DNA of 64,000 nucleotides from DASQFQ01 sp038238015 (GTDB taxonomy: Bacteria > Actinomycetota > Thermoleophilia > Solirubrobacterales > Solirubrobacteraceae), in the NCBI GenBank assembly GCA_038238015.1, contig JBBRYA010000005.1, positions 33,201 to 97,200 of the forward strand. The letters run 5' to 3'. The translations under genes and the position numbers were made by a program. Positions 57,947-64,000 of this stretch are shown in pieces. Each line of letters starts with the position of its first letter. Positions within the stretch are counted from its first letter, which is position 1. Under the pieces are notes generated by a model. That model ran no database searches. It was not told the DNA's origin and saw nothing but the letters and a program-made list of their open reading frames with translations.

Positions 57947-57987
57947 ATCGCGCCGGTGCCCCTTGAAGCCGACCCCGGAGCTGCCCG

Positions 57988-58152
57988 ATGGCCCGCGGAG
58001 ATGTCCGGATCGCCGTCACCCTCGCCTGCGAGGAGTGCAAGCGCCGGAACTACCAGACCAATAAGTCCAAGCGAAACAACCCGGACCGCATCACGCTGCG
58101 CAAGTTCTGCAAGTGGTGCCGCAAGTCCACGCCGCACCGCGAGACCCGTTAG
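57988..58152 (+). CDS. rpmG: Ribosomal protein bL33
   Basis: ATG 57988 starts a 54-aa protein. It has the bL33 pattern VRIAVTLACEECKRRNYQT, then a second cysteine pair in LRKFCKWCRKSTPHRETR. All four zinc-binding cysteines are present, so it is the zinc-containing (C+) form. It stands directly before secE, the usual actinobacterial and Gram-positive order. Confidence 0.97.
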   Translation: MARGDVRIAVTLACEECKRRNYQTNKSKRNNPDRITLRKFCKWCRKSTPHRETR

Positions 58153-58163
58153 GGGATCGACGC

Positions 58164-58709
58164 GTGGCTCGTGACCGTCAGCGCGCGAAGCAGCGCCGCA
58201 AGCGCCAGGAGCGCTCCGGCAACCCCGCTCGGGGGGCCGGCGCCCGTGCGCGCGCACCTCGCGACAGCGGGCTGGACGACGCGTCGGTCGAGGACGCCGG
58301 CCTGGGCTACACGCCCGCCCCGGACCCGCTCAAGCACGCCTCCTCCAGCGTCGACGAGGCCAAGCTCGCCGAGGCGGGCGCAGTGCTCCCCGGCTACGAG
58401 CCCGAGTACGAGGACGAGGGCGAGGACACCCTCGAGCGCGCCCCCGACGAGGTCGAGCGCGATCTCGTCCCCGTTCGCGAGACGAGCGCCGAGCATGGCG
58501 ACCAGCACGCCGCCGTGCCGCGCCCACACCGCGGCCGCGTCCTCTCCTTCCTGCGCCACAGCGTCGACGAGCTGCGCCGCGTGCAGTGGCCCAACCGCCG
58601 TCAGGTCGGCCAGGCGACGGCCGTCGTGCTCGGCTTCGTCGTCCTCGCCGGCGGCTATCTGGGGCTGCTGGACGCCCTGTGGAAGCCCATCATCGACGCC
58701 ATCCTCTAG
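58164..58709 (+). CDS. secE: Preprotein translocase subunit SecE with long N-terminal extension
   Basis: GTG 58164 follows AGGGG. The product is 181 aa. The SecE core is only the last 60 residues: FLRHSVDELRRVQWPNRRQV then one membrane helix (AVVLGFVVLAGGYLGLLDAL). The first 120 residues are a basic stretch (RQRAKQRRKRQERSGN) followed by a long acidic, probably disordered region. Such extensions occur in actinobacterial SecE. It anchors SecY in the translocon. Confidence 0.94.
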   Translation: MARDRQRAKQRRKRQERSGNPARGAGARARAPRDSGLDDASVEDAGLGYTPAPDPLKHASSSVDEAKLAEAGAVLPGYEPEYEDEGEDTLERAPDEVERDLVPVRETSAEHGDQHAAVPRPHRGRVLSFLRHSVDELRRVQWPNRRQVGQATAVVLGFVVLAGGYLGLLDALWKPIIDAIL

Positions 58710-58733
58710 CTCCCCGACTCTGAGAGAAGCCCC

Positions 58734-59255
58734 ATGTTCCGCTGGTACGTCATCAACACCTATTCCGGGCACGAGAAGAAGGTCAAGCAGAACCTCGAGC
58801 ACCGCGTCTCCTCCCTCGGCCAGCAGCGCGCCGTGCGCCAGGTGGTCGTGCCCACCGAGACCGTGCAGGAGATGAAGGACAACCAGAAGATCTCCGTCGA
58901 GAAGCGCACCATGCCCGGCTACGTGCTGGTGAACATGGACCTCAATGAGGACTCCTGGCAGGTCGTCAAGGGCACGCCCGGGGTGACCGGCTTCGTCGGC
59001 GCCTCCAACGAGCCGATCCCGCTCACCCAGGCCGAGGTCAACCGCCTGCTGCACCGCGAGGAGGCCGTGCGCGTCCCCAGCCGGGCGCAGTTCAGCATCG
59101 GCGAGTCGGTCAAGGTCATCTCCGGCCCGCTGTCTGATTTCTCCGGCGAGATCTCCGAGATCAACGAGGACGCCGGCCGCCTGAAGGTGCTGGTATCTAT
59201 CTTCGGACGGGAAACGCCCGTCGAGGTTGGGTATGACCAGGTGAAGAAGATCTAG
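58734..59255 (+). CDS. nusG: Transcription termination/antitermination protein NusG
   Basis: The product is 173 aa. The NGN domain has WYVINTYSGHEKKVKQNLEH, KRTMPGYVLVNMDLNEDSW and TPGVTGFVGASNEPIPL. The KOW domain has FSIGESVKVISGPLSDFSGE. It binds RNA polymerase and modulates pausing and Rho action, and couples to the ribosome. Confidence 0.97.
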   Translation: MFRWYVINTYSGHEKKVKQNLEHRVSSLGQQRAVRQVVVPTETVQEMKDNQKISVEKRTMPGYVLVNMDLNEDSWQVVKGTPGVTGFVGASNEPIPLTQAEVNRLLHREEAVRVPSRAQFSIGESVKVISGPLSDFSGEISEINEDAGRLKVLVSIFGRETPVEVGYDQVKKI

Positions 59256-59257
59256 AC

Positions 59258-59683
59258 ATGGCTAAGAAAGTGTTGACAAGCATCAAGCTGCAGGCCCCTG
59301 GCGGGCAGGCCTCCCCGGCTCCGCCGGTCGGTCCTGCGCTGGGCCAGCACGGCATCAACATCATGGAGTTCGTCAAGGCGTTCAACGCCCAGACCCAGGG
59401 CGACGCGGGCACGACGATCCCCGTGGTGATCACGGTCTTCGAGGACCGCTCGTTCACCTTCATCACCAAGACGCCCCCGGCCGCCGTGCTGATCCGCCAG
59501 GCGATCGGCATCGAGAAGGGCTCGGGAGAGCCCAACCGCACGAAGGTCGGCACGATCACCGGCGAGCAGGTCCGCGCCATCGCCGAGACCAAGCTCGGCG
59601 ACCTCAACGCCCACGACGTCGAGCAGGCCGCCAAGATCATCGAGGGCACCGCGCGCTCGATGGGCGTCGAGGTGGTTTCGTAA
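59258..59683 (+). CDS. rplK: Ribosomal protein uL11
   Basis: The product is 141 aa. The conserved start SIKLQAPGGQASPAPPVGPA and LGQHGINIMEFVKAFNAQT is complete, and the rRNA-binding C terminus ends RSMGVEVVS. It forms part of the GTPase-associated centre and is the thiostrepton contact protein. The stop overlaps the rplA start as TAATG. Confidence 0.98.
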   Translation: MAKKVLTSIKLQAPGGQASPAPPVGPALGQHGINIMEFVKAFNAQTQGDAGTTIPVVITVFEDRSFTFITKTPPAAVLIRQAIGIEKGSGEPNRTKVGTITGEQVRAIAETKLGDLNAHDVEQAAKIIEGTARSMGVEVVS

Positions 59684-60411
59684 TGGCCAAGCACGGCAAG
59701 CGCTACCTCGAGGCGCGGGCGGCCATCGACCGCGAGCGTCTCTACACGCCGCACGAGGCGGTCCGCCTCATGCGCGGCGCCGCTCGCCCGAGGTTCGACG
59801 AGTCCGTCGAGATCCACGTCCGGACGGGGCTGAACGTCCGCCACGCCGACGAGCAGCTGCGCGGCACCATCGCGCTGCCCCACGGCCTCGGCAAGGACGT
59901 CACGATCGCGGTCTTCGCCCGCGGCGACAAGGCTCGGGAGGCCGAGGAGGCCGGCGCGGACATCGTCGGCGCCGAGGACCTCGCCGACCGTGTGCAGAAC
60001 GACGGCTTCACCGACTTCGACATCGCGATCGCGACCCCGGACATGATGCCGGTGGTCGGGCGCCTCGGCCGCGTCCTCGGGCCGCAGGGCAAGATGCCCA
60101 ACCCGAAGGTCGGCACCGTGACGATGGACGTCGCCAAGGCCGTCGAGGAGTCCAAGGCCGGCAAGGTCGAGTACCGCACCGACCGCACCGCGATCGTGCA
60201 CATGGTGGTCGGCAAGACCTCCTTCGACGACGACAAGCTCCTGGGCAACTACCAGGCCGTCCTCGAAGAGCTGATCCGCGCCCGCCCCTCCGCCGCGAAG
60301 GGCAAGTACCTCCGCTCGATCGTCATGGCCTCCAGCATGGGCCCGGGCATCAAGGTGGACCCGTCGAAGGTCAAGGACCTCGTTGAAGAGGAGGCTGCTT
60401 CGGCCGCCTGA
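59683..60411 (+). CDS. rplA: Ribosomal protein uL1
   Basis: The product is 242 aa. Signature regions are RFDESVEIHVRTGLNVRHAD, TPDMMPVVGRLGRVLGPQGK and MPNPKVGTVTMDV. It forms the L1 stalk and can repress its own operon. A repeat element starts 4 bases after the stop. Confidence 0.98.
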   Translation: MAKHGKRYLEARAAIDRERLYTPHEAVRLMRGAARPRFDESVEIHVRTGLNVRHADEQLRGTIALPHGLGKDVTIAVFARGDKAREAEEAGADIVGAEDLADRVQNDGFTDFDIAIATPDMMPVVGRLGRVLGPQGKMPNPKVGTVTMDVAKAVEESKAGKVEYRTDRTAIVHMVVGKTSFDDDKLLGNYQAVLEELIRARPSAAKGKYLRSIVMASSMGPGIKVDPSKVKDLVEEEAASAA

Positions 60412-60519
60412 ATTTGCTTTCGCCTGCCAGGCAAGTCGCCAGCGACTCGCCTTCGGCGACGTTACTTTCCAGAGACCCCCGGCACGCTTCGCGAGAAGTC
60501 CGGGACAGGAGGAATCGAG
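60412..60519 (+). promoter_or_regulatory. rplJ leader with repeat element
   Basis: This 108-bp gap between rplA and rplJ is where L10-binding leaders usually lie. Its first half is the repeat element at 60416-60461, which can fold into three adjacent hairpins. The second half has an imperfect CCCCCGG/CCGGG pairing and then a strong GGAGG site 7 bases before TTG 60520. Whether the repeat replaces or adds to the L10-binding fold is unknown. Confidence 0.5.
60416..60461 (-). repeat. Three-hairpin repeat, copy A (inverted)
   Basis: Read on the minus strand it starts CGTCGCCGAAGGCGAGTCGC and ends GCCTGGCAGGCGAAAGC. It shares both ends with copies B (61032) and C (61623), while the centre varies but keeps a stem (GGCGAGTCGC with GCGACTTGCC). 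It lies between rplA and rplJ. Confidence 0.8.
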
Positions 60520-61233
60520 TTGGACAGAGAGCAGAAGGCTGCCGCCATCGAGGAGGTGGCGCAGCAGATCACCGAGTCGGAAGCGATCTACGCGGTCGAC
60601 TACCGCGGCGCGTCCGTGCCCCAGGCGGCCGAGCTGCGCGCTCGCCTGCGCGAGGCCGACGCCACCTTCCGGGTGGTCAAGAACACCCTCACCGAGCGCT
60701 CCGCCGATCAGGCGGGCGCGGAGCCATTGAAGGCCTACCTCGTCGGCCCGACGGCGTTCACCTTCGTGCGCGGCGACGTGGCGCTGGCGGCCAAGGCGCT
60801 CGCGGACTTCCGCCGCACCTCGGGCCTGCTGACGTTCAAGGGCGGCTGGATGAACGGCGGGACGCTGAGCGCCGAGCAGGTGGAGGACATCGCTCGCCTG
60901 CCCAGCCGCCAGGTGCTCTACGGGCGCCTCGTCGGGATGGTGGCCTCGCCGCTGACCGGTCTGGCGAGCAGCCTGAACGGGCTGATCGGCGGGCTGGCTC
61001 GCCAGCTGTCGCAGATCGCGGACATGCGTAACGTCGCCGAAGGCGAGTCGCCGTCAGGCGATTCTCGCCTGGCAGGCGAAACCACCTCTCCCGAGGCCGA
61101 GGCTCCCGCCGCGGAGACGGAGGCCGAGGCTCCCGAAGAGACGCCGGCCGCGGCCGCCGAGGCCCCAGCCGACCCTGAACCTGCCCCGGCCGAGGACGCC
61201 TCGCCGGGAACCACTGAAACCGAGAAGGAGTAG
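60520..61233 (+). CDS. rplJ: Ribosomal protein uL10 with repeat-derived and acidic C-terminal extension
   Basis: TTG 60520 follows GGAGG. The product is 237 aa, against about 165-180 usually. The core (1-172) has YAVDYRGASVPQAAELRARL, ATFRVVKNTLTERSA, FKGGWMNGGTLSAEQV and LASSLNGLIGGLARQLSQIA. From residue 171 the sequence NVAEGESPSGDSRLAGETT is encoded by repeat copy B. The rest is a low-complexity Ala/Glu/Pro tail. uL10 anchors the bL12 dimers of the stalk; helix 8 for bL12 binding lies just before the extension. Confidence 0.95.
   Translation: MDREQKAAAIEEVAQQITESEAIYAVDYRGASVPQAAELRARLREADATFRVVKNTLTERSADQAGAEPLKAYLVGPTAFTFVRGDVALAAKALADFRRTSGLLTFKGGWMNGGTLSAEQVEDIARLPSRQVLYGRLVGMVASPLTGLASSLNGLIGGLARQLSQIADMRNVAEGESPSGDSRLAGETTSPEAEAPAAETEAEAPEETPAAAAEAPADPEPAPAEDASPGTTETEKE
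61032..61083 (+). repeat. Three-hairpin repeat, copy B, in frame inside rplJ
   Basis: It starts CGTCGCCGAAGGCGAGTCGC and ends GCCTGGCAGGCGAAACC. The first 20 bases are identical to copy A read on the minus strand. The central stem is GGCGA-TCGCC with GGCGA and TCGCC. The element is 52 bases here and is read through in frame. Confidence 0.8.
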
Positions 61234-61235
61234 AC

Positions 61236-61622
61236 ATGGCCAGCAGCACCCAGGAGTGGATCGACGAGCTCAAGAAGATCTCCGTGCTCGAGCTGTCCGA
61301 GCGCATCAAGGCGCTCGAGGAGGAGTTCGGCGTGTCCGCGACGGCCGTCGCGGCGGCTGCCCCGGCCGGCGGCGGAGGCGGCGGGGACGCCGCTGAGCCC
61401 GAGGAGGAGCAGAGCGCGTTCGACGTCGTCCTCACGGGCGCCGGCGACAAGAAGATCCAGGTCATCAAGGTCGTCCGCGCGGCGACCGGCCTCGGCCTGA
61501 AGGAGGCCAAGGCGCTCGTCGACGAGGCGCCCAAGCCCATCAAGGAGGGCGTCGACCGCGAGGAGGCCGACAAGCTCAAGGGCGACCTCGAAGAGGCCGG
61601 CGCGAGCGTCGAGGTCAAGTAA
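61236..61622 (+). CDS. rplL: Ribosomal protein bL12
   Basis: The product is 128 aa. The N-terminal dimer domain has WIDELKKISVLELSERIKAL, the hinge is AAAAPAGGGGGGDAAEPEEE, and the C-terminal factor-binding domain has KIQVIKVVRAATGLGLKEAK and ALVDEAPKPIKEGV. It recruits translation GTPases. Repeat copy C starts directly after the stop. Confidence 0.98.
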   Translation: MASSTQEWIDELKKISVLELSERIKALEEEFGVSATAVAAAAPAGGGGGGDAAEPEEEQSAFDVVLTGAGDKKIQVIKVVRAATGLGLKEAKALVDEAPKPIKEGVDREEADKLKGDLEEAGASVEVK

Positions 61623-61671
61623 CGTCGGCGAAGGCGCTCGCCCACCGGGCGAGCGCCTGGCAGGCGAAACC
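61623..61671 (+). repeat. Three-hairpin repeat, copy C, after the rplL stop
   Basis: It starts CGTCGGCGAAGGCGCTCGCC and ends GCCTGGCAGGCGAAACC. The centre is a perfect 11-bp stem, GGCGCTCGCCC with GGGCGAGCGCC, around a 3-base loop. Compared with copies A and B the arms of the centre changed together, so the fold is kept. Confidence 0.8.
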
Positions 61672-61678
61672 GTTTTCC

Positions 61679-61698
61679 CCGGGGGCTTGCGCCCCCGG
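61679..61698 (+). terminator. Strong hairpin after rplL
   Basis: CCGGGGGC pairs with GCCCCCGG around the loop TTGC. No T-run follows (the next bases are CTACAC), so it may be a partial terminator or attenuator that lowers readthrough into rpoB, as is common between rplL and rpoB. Confidence 0.5.
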
Positions 61699-61914
61699 CT
61701 ACACTTCCCCCCGAGTCGGCCGATAGTCGCAGCCGTCCACAGCGCCCATCCCGCCACATACGGGACCGGGCCGGACGGGGTCCGTGAGCGCCGAACGCCC
61801 CTTACAGGGGTCTGCTTCGCCCTGTGCTATCTTGGCTGGTCGCGGTTTTTGATGCCCTCGGGCAACACCGCGCCTCTCTCCGCCGTCCTCGAATCCCCCT
61901 GAGGAGTCGCCGTC
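61699..61914 (+). promoter_or_regulatory. rpoB leader region with possible promoter and nested hairpin
   Basis: The 216 bp before rpoB contain a -10-like TATCTT at 61828-61833, with TTACAG at 61802 as a poor, too distant -35. A nested hairpin follows at about 61842-61871 (GCGGT with ACCGC around GCCC-TC-GGGC). No convincing small ORF is seen. The ribosome site GAGGAG is at 61901. Confidence 0.35.
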
Positions 61915-64000
61915 TTGGCTGCTGTTGACGCTCCCCGCACGCGCCGTAACTTCGCGCGTCTTGACAAGGTCCTCGAAGTCCCCAACCTCATCGACATCCA
62001 GAAGAAGTCCTTCTTCTGGCTGGTCGACACCGAGAAGGGGGGACTCCGCGAGACGATCGACGACATCTCCCCGATCGAGGACTACACCGGCAACCTCGCC
62101 GTGCAGTTCGGCGAGTTCACGTTCGATGACCCGGTGGCGTCGCTGGAGGAGTGTCGCGAGAAGGACCTGACCTACGCGCGCCCGCTGACCGTCACGGTCG
62201 GCTTCGTCAACCGCGAGACGGGCGAGATCCGCGAGCAGTCGGTGTTCATGGGCGACTTCCCGTGGATGACCGAGCGCGGCACCTTCATCATCAACGGCAC
62301 CGAGCGCGTCGTCGTGACGCAGCTCGTGCGCTCCCCGGGCGCCTACCTGATGGAGCCCAAGGACCCGGAGAAGCAGGTCTTCATCGGCAACCTGATGCCG
62401 GCCCGCGGCTCCTGGCTCGAGCTCGAGATCGACAAGAAGGGCAAGGTCTTCGTCCGGATCGACCGCAAGCGCAAGCTGCCGGTCACCGTCCTGCTGCGGG
62501 CCATGAACTACAACCCGGAGACCGACGGCGCGGCGGAGGAGTCCGAGGACGACATCGCGCGCCTCGACGCCGAGATCGCGGAGCTGTTCGGCAACTCGCT
62601 CTACATCCGCAACACGATCGAGAGCGATCCCGAGGCGACCAAGACGAAGAAGGGCGCGCTGATCGAGCTCTTCAAGAAGCAGCGCCCGGGCGAGCCGCCG
62701 TCGGTCGACGCCGCCTACTCGCTGATGAACCAGCTCTTCTTCGACCCGAAGCGCTACGACCTCACGCGCGTCGGCCGCTACAAGCTCAACGCGCGCCTCG
62801 GCCTCGACATCGACCTCGAGACCCGTGTCCTCACCCACGACGACATCCACGCGCTCGTGCGCGAGCTCGTCTCCCTGCCGAAGTACCTCGGGATCCCCGA
62901 GGACGGCGAGGTCGAGATCAAGGACTACGCCGCCGAGGCCGCCTCGATGGCCCGCGAGCCCGTCGCCGACCACCTCGACGAGTACGAGCACTTCGGCAAC
63001 CGCCGCCTGCGGACGGTCGGCGAGCTCATCCAGGAGGCCTTCCGCATCGGCCTCTACCGCATGGAGCGCGTCGTCCGCGAGCGCCTGACGACCGAGGACG
63101 AGGACACGATCACGCCGCAGACGATCGTGAACATCCGCCCGGTCGTCGCCGCGCAGAAGGAGTTCTTCGGCTCCTCGCAGCTGTCGCAGTTCATGGATCA
63201 GACGAACTCCCTGGCCGGCCTGACCCACCGCCGGCGCCTGAGCGCGCTGGGCGCGGGCGGCCTGACCCGCGAGCGCGCGCCGATCGAGGTGCGCGACGTG
63301 CACCCGACCCACTACGGCCGCATGTGCCCGATCGAGACGCCGGAGGGGCCGAACATCGGCCTGATCGGCTCGCTGTCGAGCTTCGCCGAGATCTCCGAGC
63401 ACGGATTCATCACGACGCCCTACCGCGTCGTGGAGAACGGCGTGGTCACCGAGAAGATCGTCCGCCTGGATGCCACCCAGGAGGAGGAGCAGCTGATCGC
63501 GCAGGCCAACGTGACAGTCGATCCCAAGACGAAGAAGATCCTCGACAAGGAGACCGTCTGCCGCACCCAGGCCGGCCAGTACGTGACGGTCGCGCCGAAG
63601 GACGTCGACCTCATGGACGTCTCGCCCGAGCAGATCTGGTCGGTCGCTACGGCGATGATCCCGTTCCTGGAGCACGACGACGCCAACCGGGCGCTGATGG
63701 GCTCCAACATGCAGCGCCAGGCCGTGCCGCTGCTGAAGACCGACGCCCCCGTCGTGGGCACCGGGATGGAGCGCCGCGCCGCCCTGGACACCGGTGACGT
63801 GCTGCTGGCCAAGAACGCCGGCACCGTCGCCCACGTCGACGCCGAGACGATCGTCGTCGAGCACTCCGAGGGCCGCGACGAGTACCCGCTGCACAAGTTC
63901 TCGCGCTCCAACCAGGGCACGCTGATCCACCAGAAGCCGAGCGTCGCCACGGGCGAGAAGGTGCCCAAGGGCCACGTGCTGGCCGACGGCTCCTCCACCG
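61915..64000 (+). CDS. rpoB: RNA polymerase beta subunit, truncated by window edge
   Basis: TTG 61915 has GAGGAG 8 bases upstream. The first 695 codons are present. Landmarks are NFARLDKVLEVPNLIDIQKK, FIINGTERVVVTQLVRSPGA, the rifampicin region SSQLSQFMDQTNSLAGLTHR then RRLSALGAGGLTRERA, and DVHPTHYGRMCPIETPEGPN. Against E. coli numbering the rifampicin cluster shows T518, S520 and A535 in place of N, P and P. The gene is otherwise full and uninterrupted to the window end. Confidence 0.98.
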   Translation, partial: MAAVDAPRTRRNFARLDKVLEVPNLIDIQKKSFFWLVDTEKGGLRETIDDISPIEDYTGNLAVQFGEFTFDDPVASLEECREKDLTYARPLTVTVGFVNRETGEIREQSVFMGDFPWMTERGTFIINGTERVVVTQLVRSPGAYLMEPKDPEKQVFIGNLMPARGSWLELEIDKKGKVFVRIDRKRKLPVTVLLRAMNYNPETDGAAEESEDDIARLDAEIAELFGNSLYIRNTIESDPEATKTKKGALIELFKKQRPGEPPSVDAAYSLMNQLFFDPKRYDLTRVGRYKLNARLGLDIDLETRVLTHDDIHALVRELVSLPKYLGIPEDGEVEIKDYAAEAASMAREPVADHLDEYEHFGNRRLRTVGELIQEAFRIGLYRMERVVRERLTTEDEDTITPQTIVNIRPVVAAQKEFFGSSQLSQFMDQTNSLAGLTHRRRLSALGAGGLTRERAPIEVRDVHPTHYGRMCPIETPEGPNIGLIGSLSSFAEISEHGFITTPYRVVENGVVTEKIVRLDATQEEEQLIAQANVTVDPKTKKILDKETVCRTQAGQYVTVAPKDVDLMDVSPEQIWSVATAMIPFLEHDDANRALMGSNMQRQAVPLLKTDAPVVGTGMERRAALDTGDVLLAKNAGTVAHVDAETIVVEHSEGRDEYPLHKFSRSNQGTLIHQKPSVATGEKVPKGHVLADGSST

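Noticed and set aside
57869..57987. tRNA gene before rpmG/secE
   Set aside because: tRNA genes often lie here in actinobacteria, but no cloverleaf or GTTCRANNC T-arm is present.
59258..59683. Thiostrepton-resistance change in uL11
   Set aside because: The proline-rich N-terminal region (GGQASPAPPVGPALGQHG) looks ordinary; nothing unusual could be supported.
61687..61902. 71-codon ORF between rplL and rpoB
   Set aside because: It has no ribosome site, no family resemblance, and crosses the hairpin and leader of rpoB.
61699..63975. Open frame of 758 codons on the minus strand opposite rpoB
   Set aside because: High GC3 of rpoB removes stop codons in the antisense frame; the translation is low-complexity (Arg/Val/Asp/Leu-rich) and has no recognisable domain. 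Similar long antisense frames lie opposite most genes here (for example 505-2508, 15140-16735, 52080-54011).

Overview
The window is about 64 kb of very GC-rich DNA with actinobacterial habits: many GTG and TTG starts, 1-4 base stop/start overlaps, an InhA-like enoyl reductase, a PccB-type carboxyltransferase and an F420-type (Ddn-like) oxidoreductase. The gene repertoire and protein flavour, such as the rpoB and secE sequences and a DUF6131-type mini membrane protein, fit the class Thermoleophilia (Solirubrobacterales-like). That placement is inference from familiarity, not a search. No rRNA, tRNA, CRISPR array or intact insertion sequence was seen.

Region 1 (1-8.4 kb) is accessory. It holds an ECF-like sigma factor with a partner cut by the window edge, a VWA protein, a VKOR membrane protein, a GH15 glucoamylase/trehalase-like enzyme and a membrane diguanylate cyclase. 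Two VapBC-type toxin-antitoxin modules flank a broken metallophosphoesterase gene. Region 2 (8.2-18 kb) has an NlpC/P60 cell-wall hydrolase behind a c-di-AMP (ydaO/yuaA) riboswitch, a GH13 enzyme, an SDR, small cupin and monooxygenase genes, and a five-gene minus-strand set (acyl-CoA dehydrogenase, acyl-CoA ligase, phosphotriesterase-like lactonase, AraC regulator, VOC protein). Region 3 (18-37 kb) mixes an NTF2-FMO fusion, dienelactone hydrolase, PPK2, YceH, an enoyl-reductase-like protein, a P450 with an alpha/beta hydrolase, YceI, a large multidomain patatin, a ROK kinase, a TetR/cupin pair with a clear double operator, and a ferric reductase/FMN-binding/ApbE operon. Region 4 (37-50 kb) has RNase H, a DsbA-like protein, two paralogous aldo/keto reductases, a NUDIX protein, a PAS-GGDEF-EAL protein, a TPP enzyme coupled to an amidase, a NarL-type two-component system and a DUF3037/HipA-like pair.

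Region 5 (50-58 kb) is one tightly overlapping plus-strand type II fatty acid operon: fabD-fabH-fabG-acpP-fabF-accD-maoC-fabI-thioester reductase. It carries every step from malonyl transfer to enoyl reduction, plus a reductase that could release product as aldehyde or alcohol. Region 6 (58-64 kb) is the conserved rpmG-secE-nusG-rplK-rplA-rplJ-rplL-rpoB block; rpoB runs off the edge.

The most interesting observations are three. First, a roughly 50-base, three-hairpin repeat occurs three times in 1.3 kb of the rplA-rplJ-rplL region, one copy in frame inside rplJ. Second, the window holds at least five gene remnants, all of which keep only the 3' end of the gene. Third, a 56-bp element followed by a conserved mini-ORF is repeated near 8.2 and 17.9 kb, at both places beside NlpC/P60 sequence.
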